DNA from: Haloferax denitrificans ATCC 35960
GTDB taxonomy: Archaea > Halobacteriota > Halobacteria > Halobacteriales > Haloferacaceae
DNA: 58,941 bases
Assembly (NCBI RefSeq): GCF_000337795.1
Contig: NZ_AOLP01000015.1
Coordinates: forward strand, 1 to 58,941
Direction: 5' to 3'
Made by a program: the position numbers and the translations under genes. The notes under the pieces were generated by a model. That model saw nothing but the letters and a program-made list of their open reading frames with translations, made no database searches and was not told where the DNA came from. Every line of letters starts with the position of its first letter. The first letter of the stretch is position 1. Positions 1 through 8,857 of this stretch are shown here, piece by piece.

Positions 1-2
1 AA

Positions 3-818
3 CTTCGGCTCGTCGGCACGGGCACCCAGACCCGATACGAGTTCACCGTCAGCGAGGCGCTCGAAGCGTCGGGCGACACCATCGAGACGTGGGACACCAT
101 CGACGGCACCTCCGCCAGCGGTTGGATTACGACCGAGGGCGTCGAGGACACGTTCAATTTCGCGGGGAGCGTCACCTCCTTCGGCTTCGTCGAAGGCGAG
201 GCCGAGATTTACGTCGACGGCGAGCAGGTGACTGCGAGCACGGTCACGGACGCGACGACCGATTCGAGCACGGACGGCTCGACGGATTCGACGACGGACT
301 CGACGACGGACTCCACCGACAGCCAGAACGAACTGCGCCTCGTCGGCACCGGCGTCGAGACGCAGTACGAAGTCGCCGTCAGCGGCACGCTCGAAGCCTC
401 CGGCGACACCGTCGAACAGTGGGACGACGTGTCCGAAAGCTCCGCGACGGGCTGGGTAACCACCGACGGCGTCGAGGACACGTACGCGTTCACGGGCACG
501 ATTACGTCGCTGTCGTTCCTCGAAGGCGAGGCCGAGGTCTACGTCAACGGCACGCGGGTCGACCCCGCCGTGTTCTCCCTGCCGAACACCCTCGTGGTCG
601 AGGGCGACGGCGCGGAGACGACGTACGAGTTCATGGTCTCCGGCGACATCCTGAACGACCCGCTCGTCGGGGCGACGGAGAGCGACGACAGCCTCACCAA
701 CGGCAAGGCGAAGGGGTCGGTCACGGACGGTATCGACGCCTTCCGGTTCTCGGGCGACATCAAGAAGATGAACCTGGTCGGCGACGCGGCGCTGACGTTC
801 GAGGACAACGACGGCTGA
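3..818 (+). CDS. C-terminal part of a repeat-containing secreted-type protein (5' end outside window)
   Basis: The reading frame is open from the first bases of the window, so the N-terminus is missing. About 271 residues remain. They hold two clear copies of a unit of roughly 75-80 residues that opens with LRLVGTG and contains a GW(I/V)TT(E/D)GVEDT segment, then a more diverged third copy beginning near NTLVVEGDG. A Thr/Asp/Ser-rich linker (repeats of TDST) joins copies one and two, as is common in haloarchaeal surface proteins. The protein is strongly acidic and no catalytic motif is visible. No membrane segment or PGF-type sorting tail is present at the C-terminus, so anchoring, if any, would have to be N-terminal (lipobox). 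I do not recognise the family. A surface or secreted role is inferred from composition and from the neighbouring polysaccharide-related genes. Confidence 0.75.
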   Translation, partial: LRLVGTGTQTRYEFTVSEALEASGDTIETWDTIDGTSASGWITTEGVEDTFNFAGSVTSFGFVEGEAEIYVDGEQVTASTVTDATTDSSTDGSTDSTTDSTTDSTDSQNELRLVGTGVETQYEVAVSGTLEASGDTVEQWDDVSESSATGWVTTDGVEDTYAFTGTITSLSFLEGEAEVYVNGTRVDPAVFSLPNTLVVEGDGAETTYEFMVSGDILNDPLVGATESDDSLTNGKAKGSVTDGIDAFRFSGDIKKMNLVGDAALTFEDNDG

Positions 819-925
819 GGCGACGGCAGGAAAACGGCACGACAGCACAGCACGGACACAGACACTACACGCGCGCCACCGCCCGCGCGGTGACGCCGCA
901 GACGACAGAGGCACCCGTTTTCGCA

Positions 926-943
926 TTTCGACGCGGTTTTTTT
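926..943 (+). terminator. T-rich terminator
   Basis: A run of seven T (937-943) follows a short T-rich stretch about 120 bases after the stop of the first gene and before the convergent stop at 1013. Archaeal transcription commonly ends at such oligo-T tracts without needing a hairpin. Confidence 0.4.
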
Positions 944-1012
944 GAGGTTCCACGCGACAGCCGAGCGGCCGCCGCGTTCCGCGACGGAGTGACGGTCGCT
1001 CGCGGGACCGAG

Positions 1013-2059
1013 CTACGCCGCGTCGTCGCCGGCGTCCGCGCCGTCGGTCGGCTCTTCGGTCACGGTGACCCAGACGTACGCCGAGCGGTACGCCGTGTCG
1101 GTGCTCGACTCCGCCGGCGCATCGCCCTCGTACAGGTAGTACGTGAGTCGGAGGTCCTCGCCGGTCAACGTCGGGGCGAAGCTGTGGCGGGTCCGCCACG
1201 TCTCGCCGTCTTCGACGGTCTCCGTCCGCGACCCGAGCGCCTGTCGCTCCACGACCGTCGTCTCGCCGTTCACCCGCTCGACGCGCTGGAGTTCGGCCAC
1301 GAGCGTGTAGCTCGTCGCCTCGCCCTCGTCGTTCTCGACGGAGACGAACAGCGTGCTCTGCTCGCCGACCGTCAGCGCCTCGGGGTAGTCGGCGGCGACG
1401 AACTCGCCGCCGGCGTCCCGCGTGAGAAGCGACAGGCTCGAATACGACTCGCCCGTTCCCGGCGCGACGAGCGCGTAGCTCAGACTCGCGACGGCCAAGA
1501 CGATGGCGGCGGCGAGCGCGACGTTCAGAAGCGAATCGACCCGCGAGGGCTGGTCGAACGACCGGACAACGTCGGCGTACCAGCGCCGAATCGGGACGTG
1601 GAACCGCTCCGCCTCGGGGAGTCGCCGCCGCCGGACTTCGCCGACTGCGAGGCCGCCGACGATGACCGCCGACAGCGCGGCGATGACGGGCGCGGGGGCC
1701 AGTCCGACGCCGGCCCAGAGGAGCGACAGCCCGACGACTGGGAGCAACGCGACGCTCATTCCGAAGGCGAGCGCGAGGCGCTCCACGAGGCCGAGGTTCG
1801 GTTGCCACTCGAACCGACCGAACGACGGTCCTTCGACGGCTCCGTCTGACGACCCGGCGGGGAACAGCGCGAGCAACAGCGCGTAGCCGGGCAGAAACAG
1901 CAGTACGGGGAGTCCGACGAGGGCTTGGACGGTCGAAACGACGTCGAGAACCGCGACGAGGCTACTCGCAACGACGATGACCAGCGCGAAGGGCACGTCC
2001 AGCGAGAGCTCGCCGAGCGCCCGGTTTAACCGTCCTTTGCTGTGTGATGTGGACCCCAT
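1013..2059 (-). CDS. DUF1616 family membrane protein
   Basis: A 348-residue protein with hydrophobic segments near residues 22-40 and 46-66, a further pair near 92-110 and 118-138, and one near 180-200. An acidic extracellular-type domain follows (about 205-335) with beta-rich spacing and a DGETWRTRHSF-like segment. This membrane core plus C-terminal domain matches haloarchaeal DUF1616 proteins, which often sit in polysaccharide or protein-glycosylation clusters. Their biochemical role is not established. The gene starts at an ATG next to an A/T-rich upstream stretch and is followed at a distance by the convergent first gene. Upstream on the same strand lies a GT2 glycosyltransferase, which supports a role in surface glycan assembly (inference). 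Confidence 0.7.
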   Translation of the reverse strand: MGSTSHSKGRLNRALGELSLDVPFALVIVVASSLVAVLDVVSTVQALVGLPVLLFLPGYALLLALFPAGSSDGAVEGPSFGRFEWQPNLGLVERLALAFGMSVALLPVVGLSLLWAGVGLAPAPVIAALSAVIVGGLAVGEVRRRRLPEAERFHVPIRRWYADVVRSFDQPSRVDSLLNVALAAAIVLAVASLSYALVAPGTGESYSSLSLLTRDAGGEFVAADYPEALTVGEQSTLFVSVENDEGEATSYTLVAELQRVERVNGETTVVERQALGSRTETVEDGETWRTRHSFAPTLTGEDLRLTYYLYEGDAPAESSTDTAYRSAYVWVTVTEEPTDGADAGDDAA

Positions 2060-2132
2060 TACTGGATAGATGACGCGACTAGGCTGTTGTTATTGATATC
2101 CTCACACCCACGTTTTCGCGGGTACGAGGTGA

Positions 2133-3257
2133 CTAACTCCCCGTTATCCCGCGCTCTGTGACGCCGTCGGACGCGCTTTCTCCGCGCTCGCCGCTCTCGT
2201 CGGCACCGCCGCCGCCGCGAGCGGGCCGCGGGTCGCTCGGTGCGTCCCGCTCGAACGACGCCGACGGCTCCGCGGCGACCTGTAACCGTTCGTTCTCGCG
2301 GCTGTCGAGGAGCATCGCGCCCCCGAGCGACCCGAGACCGGCGAGGACCCCGGCGAGGGGCCGCCGGTTCGAGCGGTTCTTCGACGTGACCCCGGTCGCC
2401 AGCCGGAACGCGCCGGCGAGGACGCTCACGACGCCGAGCGCGTAGAGGGCGGCCACCGGGTGGACGCCGCCGTCGAGGTACCGCACGCGGAGCCGCCAGA
2501 GGAAGTCCCTGAGCAGGAGGAACGACAGCCCGGGGACGAACGTCGAGTACCTGATGCCGCTTTCCTCGTCGCCGTAGCGGGCGCGCATCGGCACGGTTGC
2601 CACCCGCTTTTCCGCGACGTTCAGGTGCACGAGCAGGTCGTTCAGGAAGCCGTACTGGTCGTACAGCCGGTCGAACTCCAGTTCCGCGAGCGCGTCCGCC
2701 GAGACGGCCGTGTAGCCGTTCTGCGGGTCGCGGATGTGCCAGTAGCCGCTGGCGATGCGCGTCAGCCCGGACAACAGGAGGTTGCCGAACAGCCGCCACG
2801 GCGGCATCCCCCGGCGGGTGTCCCGCGCCGCGAGTCGGTCGCCGACGGCGTAGTCGGCGTCCCCGTCGACGACGGGGTCGATGATGGCGGGCATGATGTC
2901 CGGGTCCATCTGGCCGTCGCCGTCCATCACGACGACGACGTCCATCTCGTCCGCGAGCGCGCGCTCGTAGCCGGTCTTGACGGCCGCGCCGCGTCCGCGA
3001 TTGACCGGGTGTCGAATCGGGACGACGCGTCTGTCGAGCGACGCGCCGCCGTCGGCCGCGGCGACGACGGGCGCGGCCACGCGCTCGTTCGCGCGGGCGG
3101 CGTGTCGCCGAATCACCTCCCACGTCCCGTCGTTCGAGCGGTCGTCGACGACGTACGCGCGGTCGACGAACGCGGGGAGCGTGTCGATGACGCCGCCGAC
3201 GAACCGCGCCTCGTCGTACGCGGGCACGACGACGCCCACGGCGTTACCGCGATACAT
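2133..3257 (-). CDS. GT2 family glycosyltransferase, polyprenyl/dolichyl-phosphate type
   Basis: The start is taken at the ATG at 3257 (374 residues). The frame stays open further upstream, but that extension is Arg-rich and unlike the family. The GT-A fold begins at once: VVVPAYDE near residue 9, VVDDRSNDGT near 33, HPVNRGRGAAVKTG near 78 and the metal-binding DGDG near 106. The conserved RDPQNGYTA segment lies around 170. The C-terminal third carries two probable membrane helices (about 262-285 and 298-316). This is the layout of DPM1/DPG-like synthases that transfer a hexose from a nucleotide sugar to a lipid phosphate at the cytoplasmic face. The tail is Ser/Gly/Asp-rich. With DUF1616 downstream and a polysaccharide deacetylase upstream on the same strand, a role in surface glycan synthesis is likely. 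Donor and acceptor are unknown. Confidence 0.85.
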   Translation of the reverse strand: MYRGNAVGVVVPAYDEARFVGGVIDTLPAFVDRAYVVDDRSNDGTWEVIRRHAARANERVAAPVVAAADGGASLDRRVVPIRHPVNRGRGAAVKTGYERALADEMDVVVVMDGDGQMDPDIMPAIIDPVVDGDADYAVGDRLAARDTRRGMPPWRLFGNLLLSGLTRIASGYWHIRDPQNGYTAVSADALAELEFDRLYDQYGFLNDLLVHLNVAEKRVATVPMRARYGDEESGIRYSTFVPGLSFLLLRDFLWRLRVRYLDGGVHPVAALYALGVVSVLAGAFRLATGVTSKNRSNRRPLAGVLAGLGSLGGAMLLDSRENERLQVAAEPSASFERDAPSDPRPARGGGGADESGERGESASDGVTERGITGS

Positions 3258-3611
3258 CGCCCCTCGCTCGCGACCCCTGTGTTGTACGCCGTGCGTCGGC
3301 CGGCCAGCCGCCGTGGGACGGCGCTCCCGGCGGCGACGAATCGAGTCGGTGGGTGCGTAGGAACATTGATACTTCGACCCGCTGATTGGGCCGTTCGGGT
3401 CTTTGTTAGTCGTCAGCAACACGTATGAAAACGCGACCTTCAGGCGTTCTTGGGGGTTAGAACGGGTGTCTAACGTTCTTCGAAACGTGACTGACAGAAT
3501 CCAAATCACGTTCGGAATGACTGTCTAGAAAAGTATCATATCGGCGTGGTCGGGTCGGCGTGCCGAGCGGGTTTCCGTGGACCGCGTTTCCGCACCGGGC
3601 GAGTCGCCCCG
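3258..3611. other. Intergenic region upstream of the glycosyltransferase
   Basis: About 350 bases with no convincing gene. The part from 3360 to 3545 is clearly richer in A/T than the flanking genes and probably contains the promoter of the minus-strand glycosyltransferase. It holds a perfect 6-bp inverted repeat, GTTAGA (3456-3461) and TCTAAC (3469-3474), separated by seven bases. This could be an operator or a small hairpin. Confidence 0.4.
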
Positions 3612-4916
3612 TCAGACGGTGTCTCGAATCGACTCCCAGTAGCTGGACGCCGTGACCACGTCCAACCCGAGTTCGTCCACGTAGTCCATCGTCTCGGCGA
3701 ACGCCGCCGGGCTGACGGAGCGTCCCTTCCCGGTCACGTCGTGGTACATGAGCACCGAGAGCTGGTTGTACTGCGCGGCGAAATCGAGCGCCCGCTTCGC
3801 CTTCTGCACGTCGTCGCCGTCGGTTCGGCCGACGATTTGCGGGTCGGATATCGCGCCGGTCGGTCCTCCGACCGTCACGAACCCGAGGTAGTGGTAGTCG
3901 CTCGCGGCGTCGAGAGCCGATTCGTCGTACCGACCGTAGGGCCAGATGATGAAGTCCGCCCCGCGTTCGAACCCGTTTTCGACGAGCCACGCCTTCGACT
4001 CCCTGATGCTCGCGCGCTGGTCGGCGGGCGAGAGGTCGCGGAACGAGTCCGACTGCTGGGGGTGGCTCACCATGTCCCAGCCGGAGTCGACCATCTCGTC
4101 CATCCCCGAGCGCGGGATGCGGTGGCTCGACCCCACGGTCCACGGGATGACGCCGACGACGCCGGGGAAGCCGTGGGACTCCAGTATCGGATACGCCGTG
4201 TCGTACTGGCTCCGGGTGTTGTCGTCGAACGTAATCATCACCTTGCCCGCGTCGGCGCGCGGCGTGGCCCGGAGGGAGTCGACGTAGAACCGCGCCGTCG
4301 TCCCGCCGCCGGTGTACAGCTGGATGCTTATCTCGGTGACGTTGGACAGGTCCGGCGACCCGGTGACGCGCCGCGGGCCGAGGTCGAGGCGTTGCCAGCC
4401 GGCCGCCCAGACGTGGCGGCCGAGAAGGAGCGTGTTGTCGTAGTCGGGCGCGGCGAGGCGAACCGTGATGCCCTCGGTGTCGGGCGTTTCGAGGTTGACG
4501 GCCAGCGACAGGTCCGCATCGGAGAGGTCGATGCCGCCGTCGAACGTCCGGTAAATCCACACCCGCTCGTCGGCGGGCGTCGCTTCGAGGCGGAGCGACT
4601 GCGAGCCGCAGTAGACGACGTCTTCTTCGACGGCGTACCGCCCCGCGAACGTCCCCCAGAGCCGCTCGTCCTCGAAGTCGTCGACGAGCCAGCCCGCGTC
4701 TCTGAACCGCTCTCGACTGTTGAACGCGACCGCCAGCGGGTCGCCCGCCGCGTCGACGCTGGGGTCGTCGTAGCTGAACCGCGGGGTCGGAGCCGGAGTC
4801 GGCGGCTCGCTCGTCGGCGGTGCCGGAGGCGTGCCGGCCGGTTCCCCACCCCTCGCGACGCACCCGCTGAGCACGGCGGCGCTCAGCCCGAGATATGAAC
4901 GCCGTGACAAATCCAT
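3612..4916 (-). CDS. Polysaccharide deacetylase (NodB/CE4-like) Tat lipoprotein
   Basis: The start is chosen at the ATG at 4916, because the protein then opens with MDLSRRSYLGLSAAVLSGC: a twin-arginine motif followed by a lipobox with the lipidated Cys near residue 19. A Thr/Pro-rich linker follows. Residues about 45-205 form a beta-sandwich-like domain of carbohydrate-binding appearance, and residues about 220-434 form a NodB-type domain. Its first motif is the metal-binding TFDDN near residue 230 and its second is the SHPQQ His-containing motif near 290, with IWPYGRYD later. The family removes N- or O-acetyl groups from polysaccharides outside the cell. In the second motif HPQQ replaces the more usual H(S/T)xxH, so the metal set may be incomplete or variant. 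Expected substrate: a surface glycan or exopolysaccharide. Confidence 0.8.
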   Translation of the reverse strand: MDLSRRSYLGLSAAVLSGCVARGGEPAGTPPAPPTSEPPTPAPTPRFSYDDPSVDAAGDPLAVAFNSRERFRDAGWLVDDFEDERLWGTFAGRYAVEEDVVYCGSQSLRLEATPADERVWIYRTFDGGIDLSDADLSLAVNLETPDTEGITVRLAAPDYDNTLLLGRHVWAAGWQRLDLGPRRVTGSPDLSNVTEISIQLYTGGGTTARFYVDSLRATPRADAGKVMITFDDNTRSQYDTAYPILESHGFPGVVGVIPWTVGSSHRIPRSGMDEMVDSGWDMVSHPQQSDSFRDLSPADQRASIRESKAWLVENGFERGADFIIWPYGRYDESALDAASDYHYLGFVTVGGPTGAISDPQIVGRTDGDDVQKAKRALDFAAQYNQLSVLMYHDVTGKGRSVSPAAFAETMDYVDELGLDVVTASSYWESIRDTV

Positions 4917-5270
4917 ACGAATAACTGTCGCCACGAGTGGATAGTAATGCGACTCGTAATTTCAGTAGTCTCGGACTGAAACCGTCGAGAACCGCGAATA
5001 CGCCGGTTCTGACCGGTCTTTCCGAACGTCCCTTTCCCCGGTTTCGCCGCTACCGCCACGCCTTGATTTCACGCCCCTCGCGGCGTTAGCCGCGGTTACA
5101 CACCGTTTACCAATCACCTTCCCGGTCCAACTGACGGGAAACATGTGTAATCGACGGTGGTCCCTCTCTCTCCCATCTTCACCTCGCTCTCCGCGGCGAT
5201 GTGACACCGACGCTCGACGGACGCCCGACGGCCATCACGAACGCCCCGACCGCACGGAGGTCCCCCGCCG
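4917..5270. other. Divergent promoter region between two surface lipoprotein genes
   Basis: About 350 bases separate the deacetylase (minus strand) from the beta-helix lipoprotein (plus strand). No conserved reading frame is visible. A/T-rich stretches near 4920-4985 and 5095-5150 are candidate promoter positions for the two directions. I see no repeat or clear operator. Confidence 0.35.
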
Positions 5271-6704
5271 GTGAAGCGCAGAACCTACCTGCGGACGCTC
5301 GGCGCCGTCGGCGTCGGTGCCGCGCTCGCCGGCTGTAACACGCCGGACGAGGAGACGCCGACCGAGACGCCGACATCGACCGAGTCGACGCCCACGCCCG
5401 AACCGGAACTCACCGTCCTCGACGCGGTCGACGACCTCGGGATGGACCCGACGGGACAGGAGCCGGTCGACGACATCCTCGACGAGACGTACGGCGACGA
5501 CACGGCCATCGAGTTCCCGCCGGGCGACTATCTCATCACCCGCGAGCACGACTGGGACCGCGGCGTCTCGAACTTCCGGCTCGTCGGCCTCGGCGACTCG
5601 CACAAGGACGTGCAGTTCGTCTTCCCCCCGGCGGACCCCGGCGAGCAGTTCCGGATGCTCCGCATCACGAGCGGGACAGGCCACGTCCTGCAGAACTTCT
5701 CCATCCAGCAGACCGAAGACGACACCACGAGCGCCGATATCTGGCTCGCGAACGACGACGGCGCGCTCATCGAGGACGTCGAGTGGCTCGGCCGCACCCC
5801 CACCGACAACCACGCCCGCGACCAACTGCTCCTCTTCGACTGCACCTCGGTCGACGGCGTCAACGTCATCCGCCGCGTCTACATGCGCGAGGGCGCGGCG
5901 CTCCCCGGCTATCCGAACGGCGTCGCCGGGATTCGCATCACCGAGCGCTCCGTCGGCGAGGTCAGGATGATAGACTGCCACATCGAACAGCGCGGGTCGT
6001 CGTCGTTCCGCGCGACCCACACCCGCGGCGTCCTCCGCGTCGAGGGCGGCCTGTTCAAGAACAACGACAACACGAACATGCGCATCTCCGCGGGCGACCA
6101 CCCCACGAAGACCTCGTGGATTAAGGGCGCGACCGTCATCGTCGACGCCGACAACCTCAACGAACACGCCCGCGAGGGAGACCGACTCGACAGCCCCGAA
6201 GGGCTCCGCATCGACTCCACCGGCCACGGCTACACGGGCGTCCTCATCGAGGACTGCGACTTCGTCTACCGGTCGAGTCCGTCCTCGCCGGGCATCATCA
6301 CCGTCCCGACCTACGGGAGCCACGGCGGCTTCACGATGCGCAACTGCCGCATCGTCAACGACACCGGCGTCCAGACCATCTACGCGGGGCCGGTCGACAC
6401 CGACATCGCGCGAGAGCCGTGGGGGATGATTCTCGAAAACGTCACCATCTCGGGGGCGTGCGAGAGCCAGCCCTACGGCTCGGCGGTCGTCATCGACGAG
6501 AACCGAAACGGCTCCCGAATCGTCGATAGCTGTATCTACCTGCCGAACGGCCGGGTCGGCGGCGTGCTCGTCAACCGCGCGTCGGACTGCTCGGTCGAAA
6601 ACACCAGCATCAACGTCAGCGGCCCGCCGACCCGGAGTCGGAACGCCGAGCTCGTCCTCGAAGACGTGTCCTACACCGCGACCTGCGCGTTCCGCGACGA
6701 GTGA
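5271..6704 (+). CDS. Right-handed parallel beta-helix Tat lipoprotein
   Basis: The gene begins with GTG and encodes about 477 residues. The N-terminus MKRRTYLRTLGAVGVGAALAGC is a Tat signal ending in a lipobox, so the protein should be exported folded and lipid-anchored at Cys22. A short Thr/Pro/Glu linker follows. From about residue 85 to the end, turns such as NFSIQ, IEDVEWLG, VRMIDCHIEQRG, MRNCRIVNDTG and VENTSINVSG recur about every 20-25 residues, which is the signature of a pectate-lyase-like beta-helix (PbH1 repeats). Such proteins bind, cleave or epimerise polysaccharides. No catalytic triad can be assigned by eye. Its place next to a deacetylase and glycosyltransferase supports action on a surface or environmental glycan. 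Confidence 0.8.
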   Translation: MKRRTYLRTLGAVGVGAALAGCNTPDEETPTETPTSTESTPTPEPELTVLDAVDDLGMDPTGQEPVDDILDETYGDDTAIEFPPGDYLITREHDWDRGVSNFRLVGLGDSHKDVQFVFPPADPGEQFRMLRITSGTGHVLQNFSIQQTEDDTTSADIWLANDDGALIEDVEWLGRTPTDNHARDQLLLFDCTSVDGVNVIRRVYMREGAALPGYPNGVAGIRITERSVGEVRMIDCHIEQRGSSSFRATHTRGVLRVEGGLFKNNDNTNMRISAGDHPTKTSWIKGATVIVDADNLNEHAREGDRLDSPEGLRIDSTGHGYTGVLIEDCDFVYRSSPSSPGIITVPTYGSHGGFTMRNCRIVNDTGVQTIYAGPVDTDIAREPWGMILENVTISGACESQPYGSAVVIDENRNGSRIVDSCIYLPNGRVGGVLVNRASDCSVENTSINVSGPPTRSRNAELVLEDVSYTATCAFRDE

Positions 6705-6848
6705 GGGTGCGTCGGCGACGGCGCTGTCGGCGTCACCGGTCGTCGGTAATCTGTCGTGGCCGAACTGGCCAGCGCGCGCAGACAGGTCGGTATGACGCCG
6801 GTCAGAACAGTAGCAAACCTCAACCAGTCGTCTGTTCTACCAGCGAAT

Positions 6849-7124
6849 ATGGCCACATCGGTGAAGATAGACGACGAGACGAAGTCCCGTCTCGAACGGT
6901 TACAGGCCGAGATTCGGCTGAAGACCGGGAACCGAGTGACCCAGCAGGAGGTCCTGGCGCGGCTCGTCGAGAACGCCGTCGAGTCCAAGGCGGACCTCAT
7001 CGACTCGTTCCGCCGGAAGCGCGTCCCGCTTTCGGAATCCGAGCGCGAGCGGTTCCACGACGGGATGGTCTCGTCCGGCGTCACGACGACCGAAGAGGAC
7101 ATCGACGACGTGCTGTACGGATGA
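6849..7124 (+). CDS. VapB-like antitoxin (ribbon-helix-helix)
   Basis: The start is placed at the ATG at 6849, giving a 91-residue protein opening MATSVKIDDETKSRLERLQ. The frame continues upstream without resemblance to the family. The beta-strand plus two-helix pattern of residues 1-45 is a MetJ/Arc/CopG-type DNA-binding domain, and the acidic C-terminal tail ending DDVLYG is typical of haloarchaeal VapB antitoxins that wrap a PIN-domain toxin. Its stop overlaps the ATG of a vapC start at 7121 (ATGA overlap), the normal coupling of a vapBC pair, but that toxin gene is broken. As an orphan the protein may still act as a repressor. Confidence 0.75.
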   Translation: MATSVKIDDETKSRLERLQAEIRLKTGNRVTQQEVLARLVENAVESKADLIDSFRRKRVPLSESERERFHDGMVSSGVTTTEEDIDDVLYG

Positions 7125-7150
7125 GCGTCTTCGTCGACACCGGCGCGTTC
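7121..7150 (+). pseudogene. Remnant of vapC (PIN-domain RNase toxin), first ten codons only
   Basis: Immediately overlapping the antitoxin stop is an ATG followed by codons for MSVFVDTGAF. This is the conserved first beta-strand of VapC PIN domains with the first catalytic Asp at residue 6. Homology to a PIN domain ends there: the frame runs on to a stop at 7280-7282 with a Pro/Arg-rich sequence that reads the complement of the opposing small membrane gene. The rest of the toxin has evidently been deleted, with the junction close to 7150. Confidence 0.65.
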
Positions 7151-7358
7151 AGAAATACGCCTTCCCGGTTACGAACAGTAGCAAGACTATCGGCACCAGC
7201 GTCAGTGCCAGGCCCACGACGCCTCTCGCGTAGTTCCCTTCCACGAGTCCCCGCGCCCACCCCCTTCCGAGATGAAACATGAACAGGAGCGGGACAACTA
7301 AAACCGCGTTGCGGAGCGAAACGCCCGCCCCTTCAGTAGTGGACTCAGATGACGACAT
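7149..7358 (-). CDS. Small two-helix membrane protein
   Basis: Encodes 69 residues with a polar Ser/Glu/Thr-rich N-terminus and two hydrophobic segments (about residues 17-30 and 46-66) around a short basic loop containing RGWARG. The stop codon lies exactly at the point where vapC homology ends, so the gene may have been joined to the vapBC locus by the deletion. I do not recognise a family and no function can be proposed. Confidence 0.55.
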   Translation of the reverse strand: MSSSESTTEGAGVSLRNAVLVVPLLFMFHLGRGWARGLVEGNYARGVVGLALTLVPIVLLLFVTGKAYF

Positions 7359-7558
7359 TTCGTGGTACTCCCACTCGTTCTTCTATCGGCATCTCCCGTT
7401 AATCCGCATTCTACTCTCTCAATCGGTTCAGACGATTCCGACCGGAATAAAATCACCGCGGTGCTGATTGCATTCCCTCCGTCAGCACACCACTTCGGCA
7501 CGCGCGCGATATCTCAATACCTCCGATGAAAGCGGCGACGCCACGACCGCCGGCCTAC

Positions 7559-8857
7559 TCAGCGACCCCTGAAGTTGAGTCCCGGCGTCAGCGTGATGCC
7601 GGTCCCTCGTTCTGTCACTTCGTCACCGTCGCCGTCGCGGTCGCCGGCCGATTCCGCCTCGGCCTCGTCGCCCCCGCGGTTGAACACCGCGTGGTGCACG
7701 TAGCGGGCGAAGGGAACCGGGTCGTCGAGGCGCGCGAGGTCGAATCTCGGCTCGCGGTAGATGGACGACGCGACCTCCCAGACGGTCTTGAGGAACGACG
7801 GGCGCTCGACGAGCGGCGAGTCGTCGCGGCGGACGCTCATCACGTAGCCGAGTTCGCCCCAGAGGTAGTGGGTGCCGACGCCGAGTTCGTAGCCCGGTTC
7901 GATGCGGTGTTTCTGCCCGGTCGCCTGCAACCAGTAGTAGTACGGGAAGTCGGCCCCGGCCCGGACGGTCGAGGGGAGCGACTGCCACATCCGGGGGTTG
8001 ATTTCGATGAGTTTGAACTCGCCCGTCTCGGCGTCCTTGAGGTACTCGATGCACGCGAGGCCGTGCCAGTCGATGTGTCCGAGGAGCTTCCGCGCGACGG
8101 ATTCGAGTTCCGGGTCGTACACCGAGGTCCGGTAGACGCCGCCGCCGCCGGTGTAGGAGTTCCCGCGAATCTGGAGGTGCTGGAACGTCGCCAGCGGTTC
8201 GCCGTGGTCGTACAGCGCCGCGAACATGTACTTGTCCTCGGTCGGGACGTAGTCCTGTACGATGGGGTCGTGTTTCATCTCGGCGTATATCTCGTCGGCG
8301 TCGGGCCGGTCGCCGGGCCGGACGTGGCGGACGCTCTTGACGATGTCGTACTCGTGGGGGTCGTAGCTGTCGACGTACTCGCCGGCGACGACGTTGTACC
8401 GCGGCTTGATAATCGAGGGCTTGTCGAACGCCGCAATCTCGCTGAACAGGCGGGTCCGCGGCATGGGGACGCCGGCCTCGACGGCGGCCTCGTAGAGGAG
8501 CTTTCGGTCGTGGACCCGGCGGAGCGTCTCGAAGTCGGGGACGACGAGGTCGACGTACTGCTCGAACTCGTCGAGGTACTTCGAGAAGACGTAGCCGTCC
8601 TCCGGCCGCGTCGGGATGATGGTCTTCACGTCCGGTCGGGCGGCGATGCCGACGAGGGCGTCCTTGTAGGCCACGAGGTCGTCTTTCGGCGCGGGGATGC
8701 GGACGAGTTCGTCGCAGAACCGAGACGAGGCCGCCGGCGTGTCGTCGTGTTCGGAGGCCATGACCGTGTGGACGCCCCGCTCGCCGAGCGACCGGACGCA
8801 GGTGTAGTTGCCCGATGGAACGAGTACCGATTCTCGGGCGTGCGCGCGTTTGGACAT
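7559..8857 (-). CDS. ATP-grasp carboxylate-amine ligase family protein
   Basis: A 432-residue protein. The N-terminal part (about 9-110) is a pre-ATP-grasp Rossmann-like domain with VLVPSGNYTCVRSLGERG. The ATP-grasp fold runs from about 115 to 330: a SIIKPRY segment near 155 for nucleotide binding, a Gly-rich SYTGGGGVY loop near 240, and LIEINPRMWQSLP near 285, whose Glu and Asn normally bind Mg2+. An acidic, low-complexity tail follows residue 380. Members of this group join a carboxylate to an amine through an acyl-phosphate. In haloarchaea they are often found near surface-glycan or capsule genes, but the substrate is unknown. The gene stands alone, with no operon partner. Confidence 0.8.
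   Translation of the reverse strand: MSKRAHARESVLVPSGNYTCVRSLGERGVHTVMASEHDDTPAASSRFCDELVRIPAPKDDLVAYKDALVGIAARPDVKTIIPTRPEDGYVFSKYLDEFEQYVDLVVPDFETLRRVHDRKLLYEAAVEAGVPMPRTRLFSEIAAFDKPSIIKPRYNVVAGEYVDSYDPHEYDIVKSVRHVRPGDRPDADEIYAEMKHDPIVQDYVPTEDKYMFAALYDHGEPLATFQHLQIRGNSYTGGGGVYRTSVYDPELESVARKLLGHIDWHGLACIEYLKDAETGEFKLIEINPRMWQSLPSTVRAGADFPYYYWLQATGQKHRIEPGYELGVGTHYLWGELGYVMSVRRDDSPLVERPSFLKTVWEVASSIYREPRFDLARLDDPVPFARYVHHAVFNRGGDEAEAESAGDRDGDGDEVTERGTGITLTPGLNFRGR

Noticed and set aside
89-1849. Very long plus-strand open frame
   Set aside because: It is Arg-rich throughout and overlaps the real acidic proteins on both strands. It is a by-product of high GC at third codon positions, like many other long antisense frames across the window.
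6756-6848. Longer N-terminus for the VapB-like protein
   Set aside because: The upstream 31 codons do not resemble the family, whereas the ATG at 6849 starts directly with the ribbon strand.
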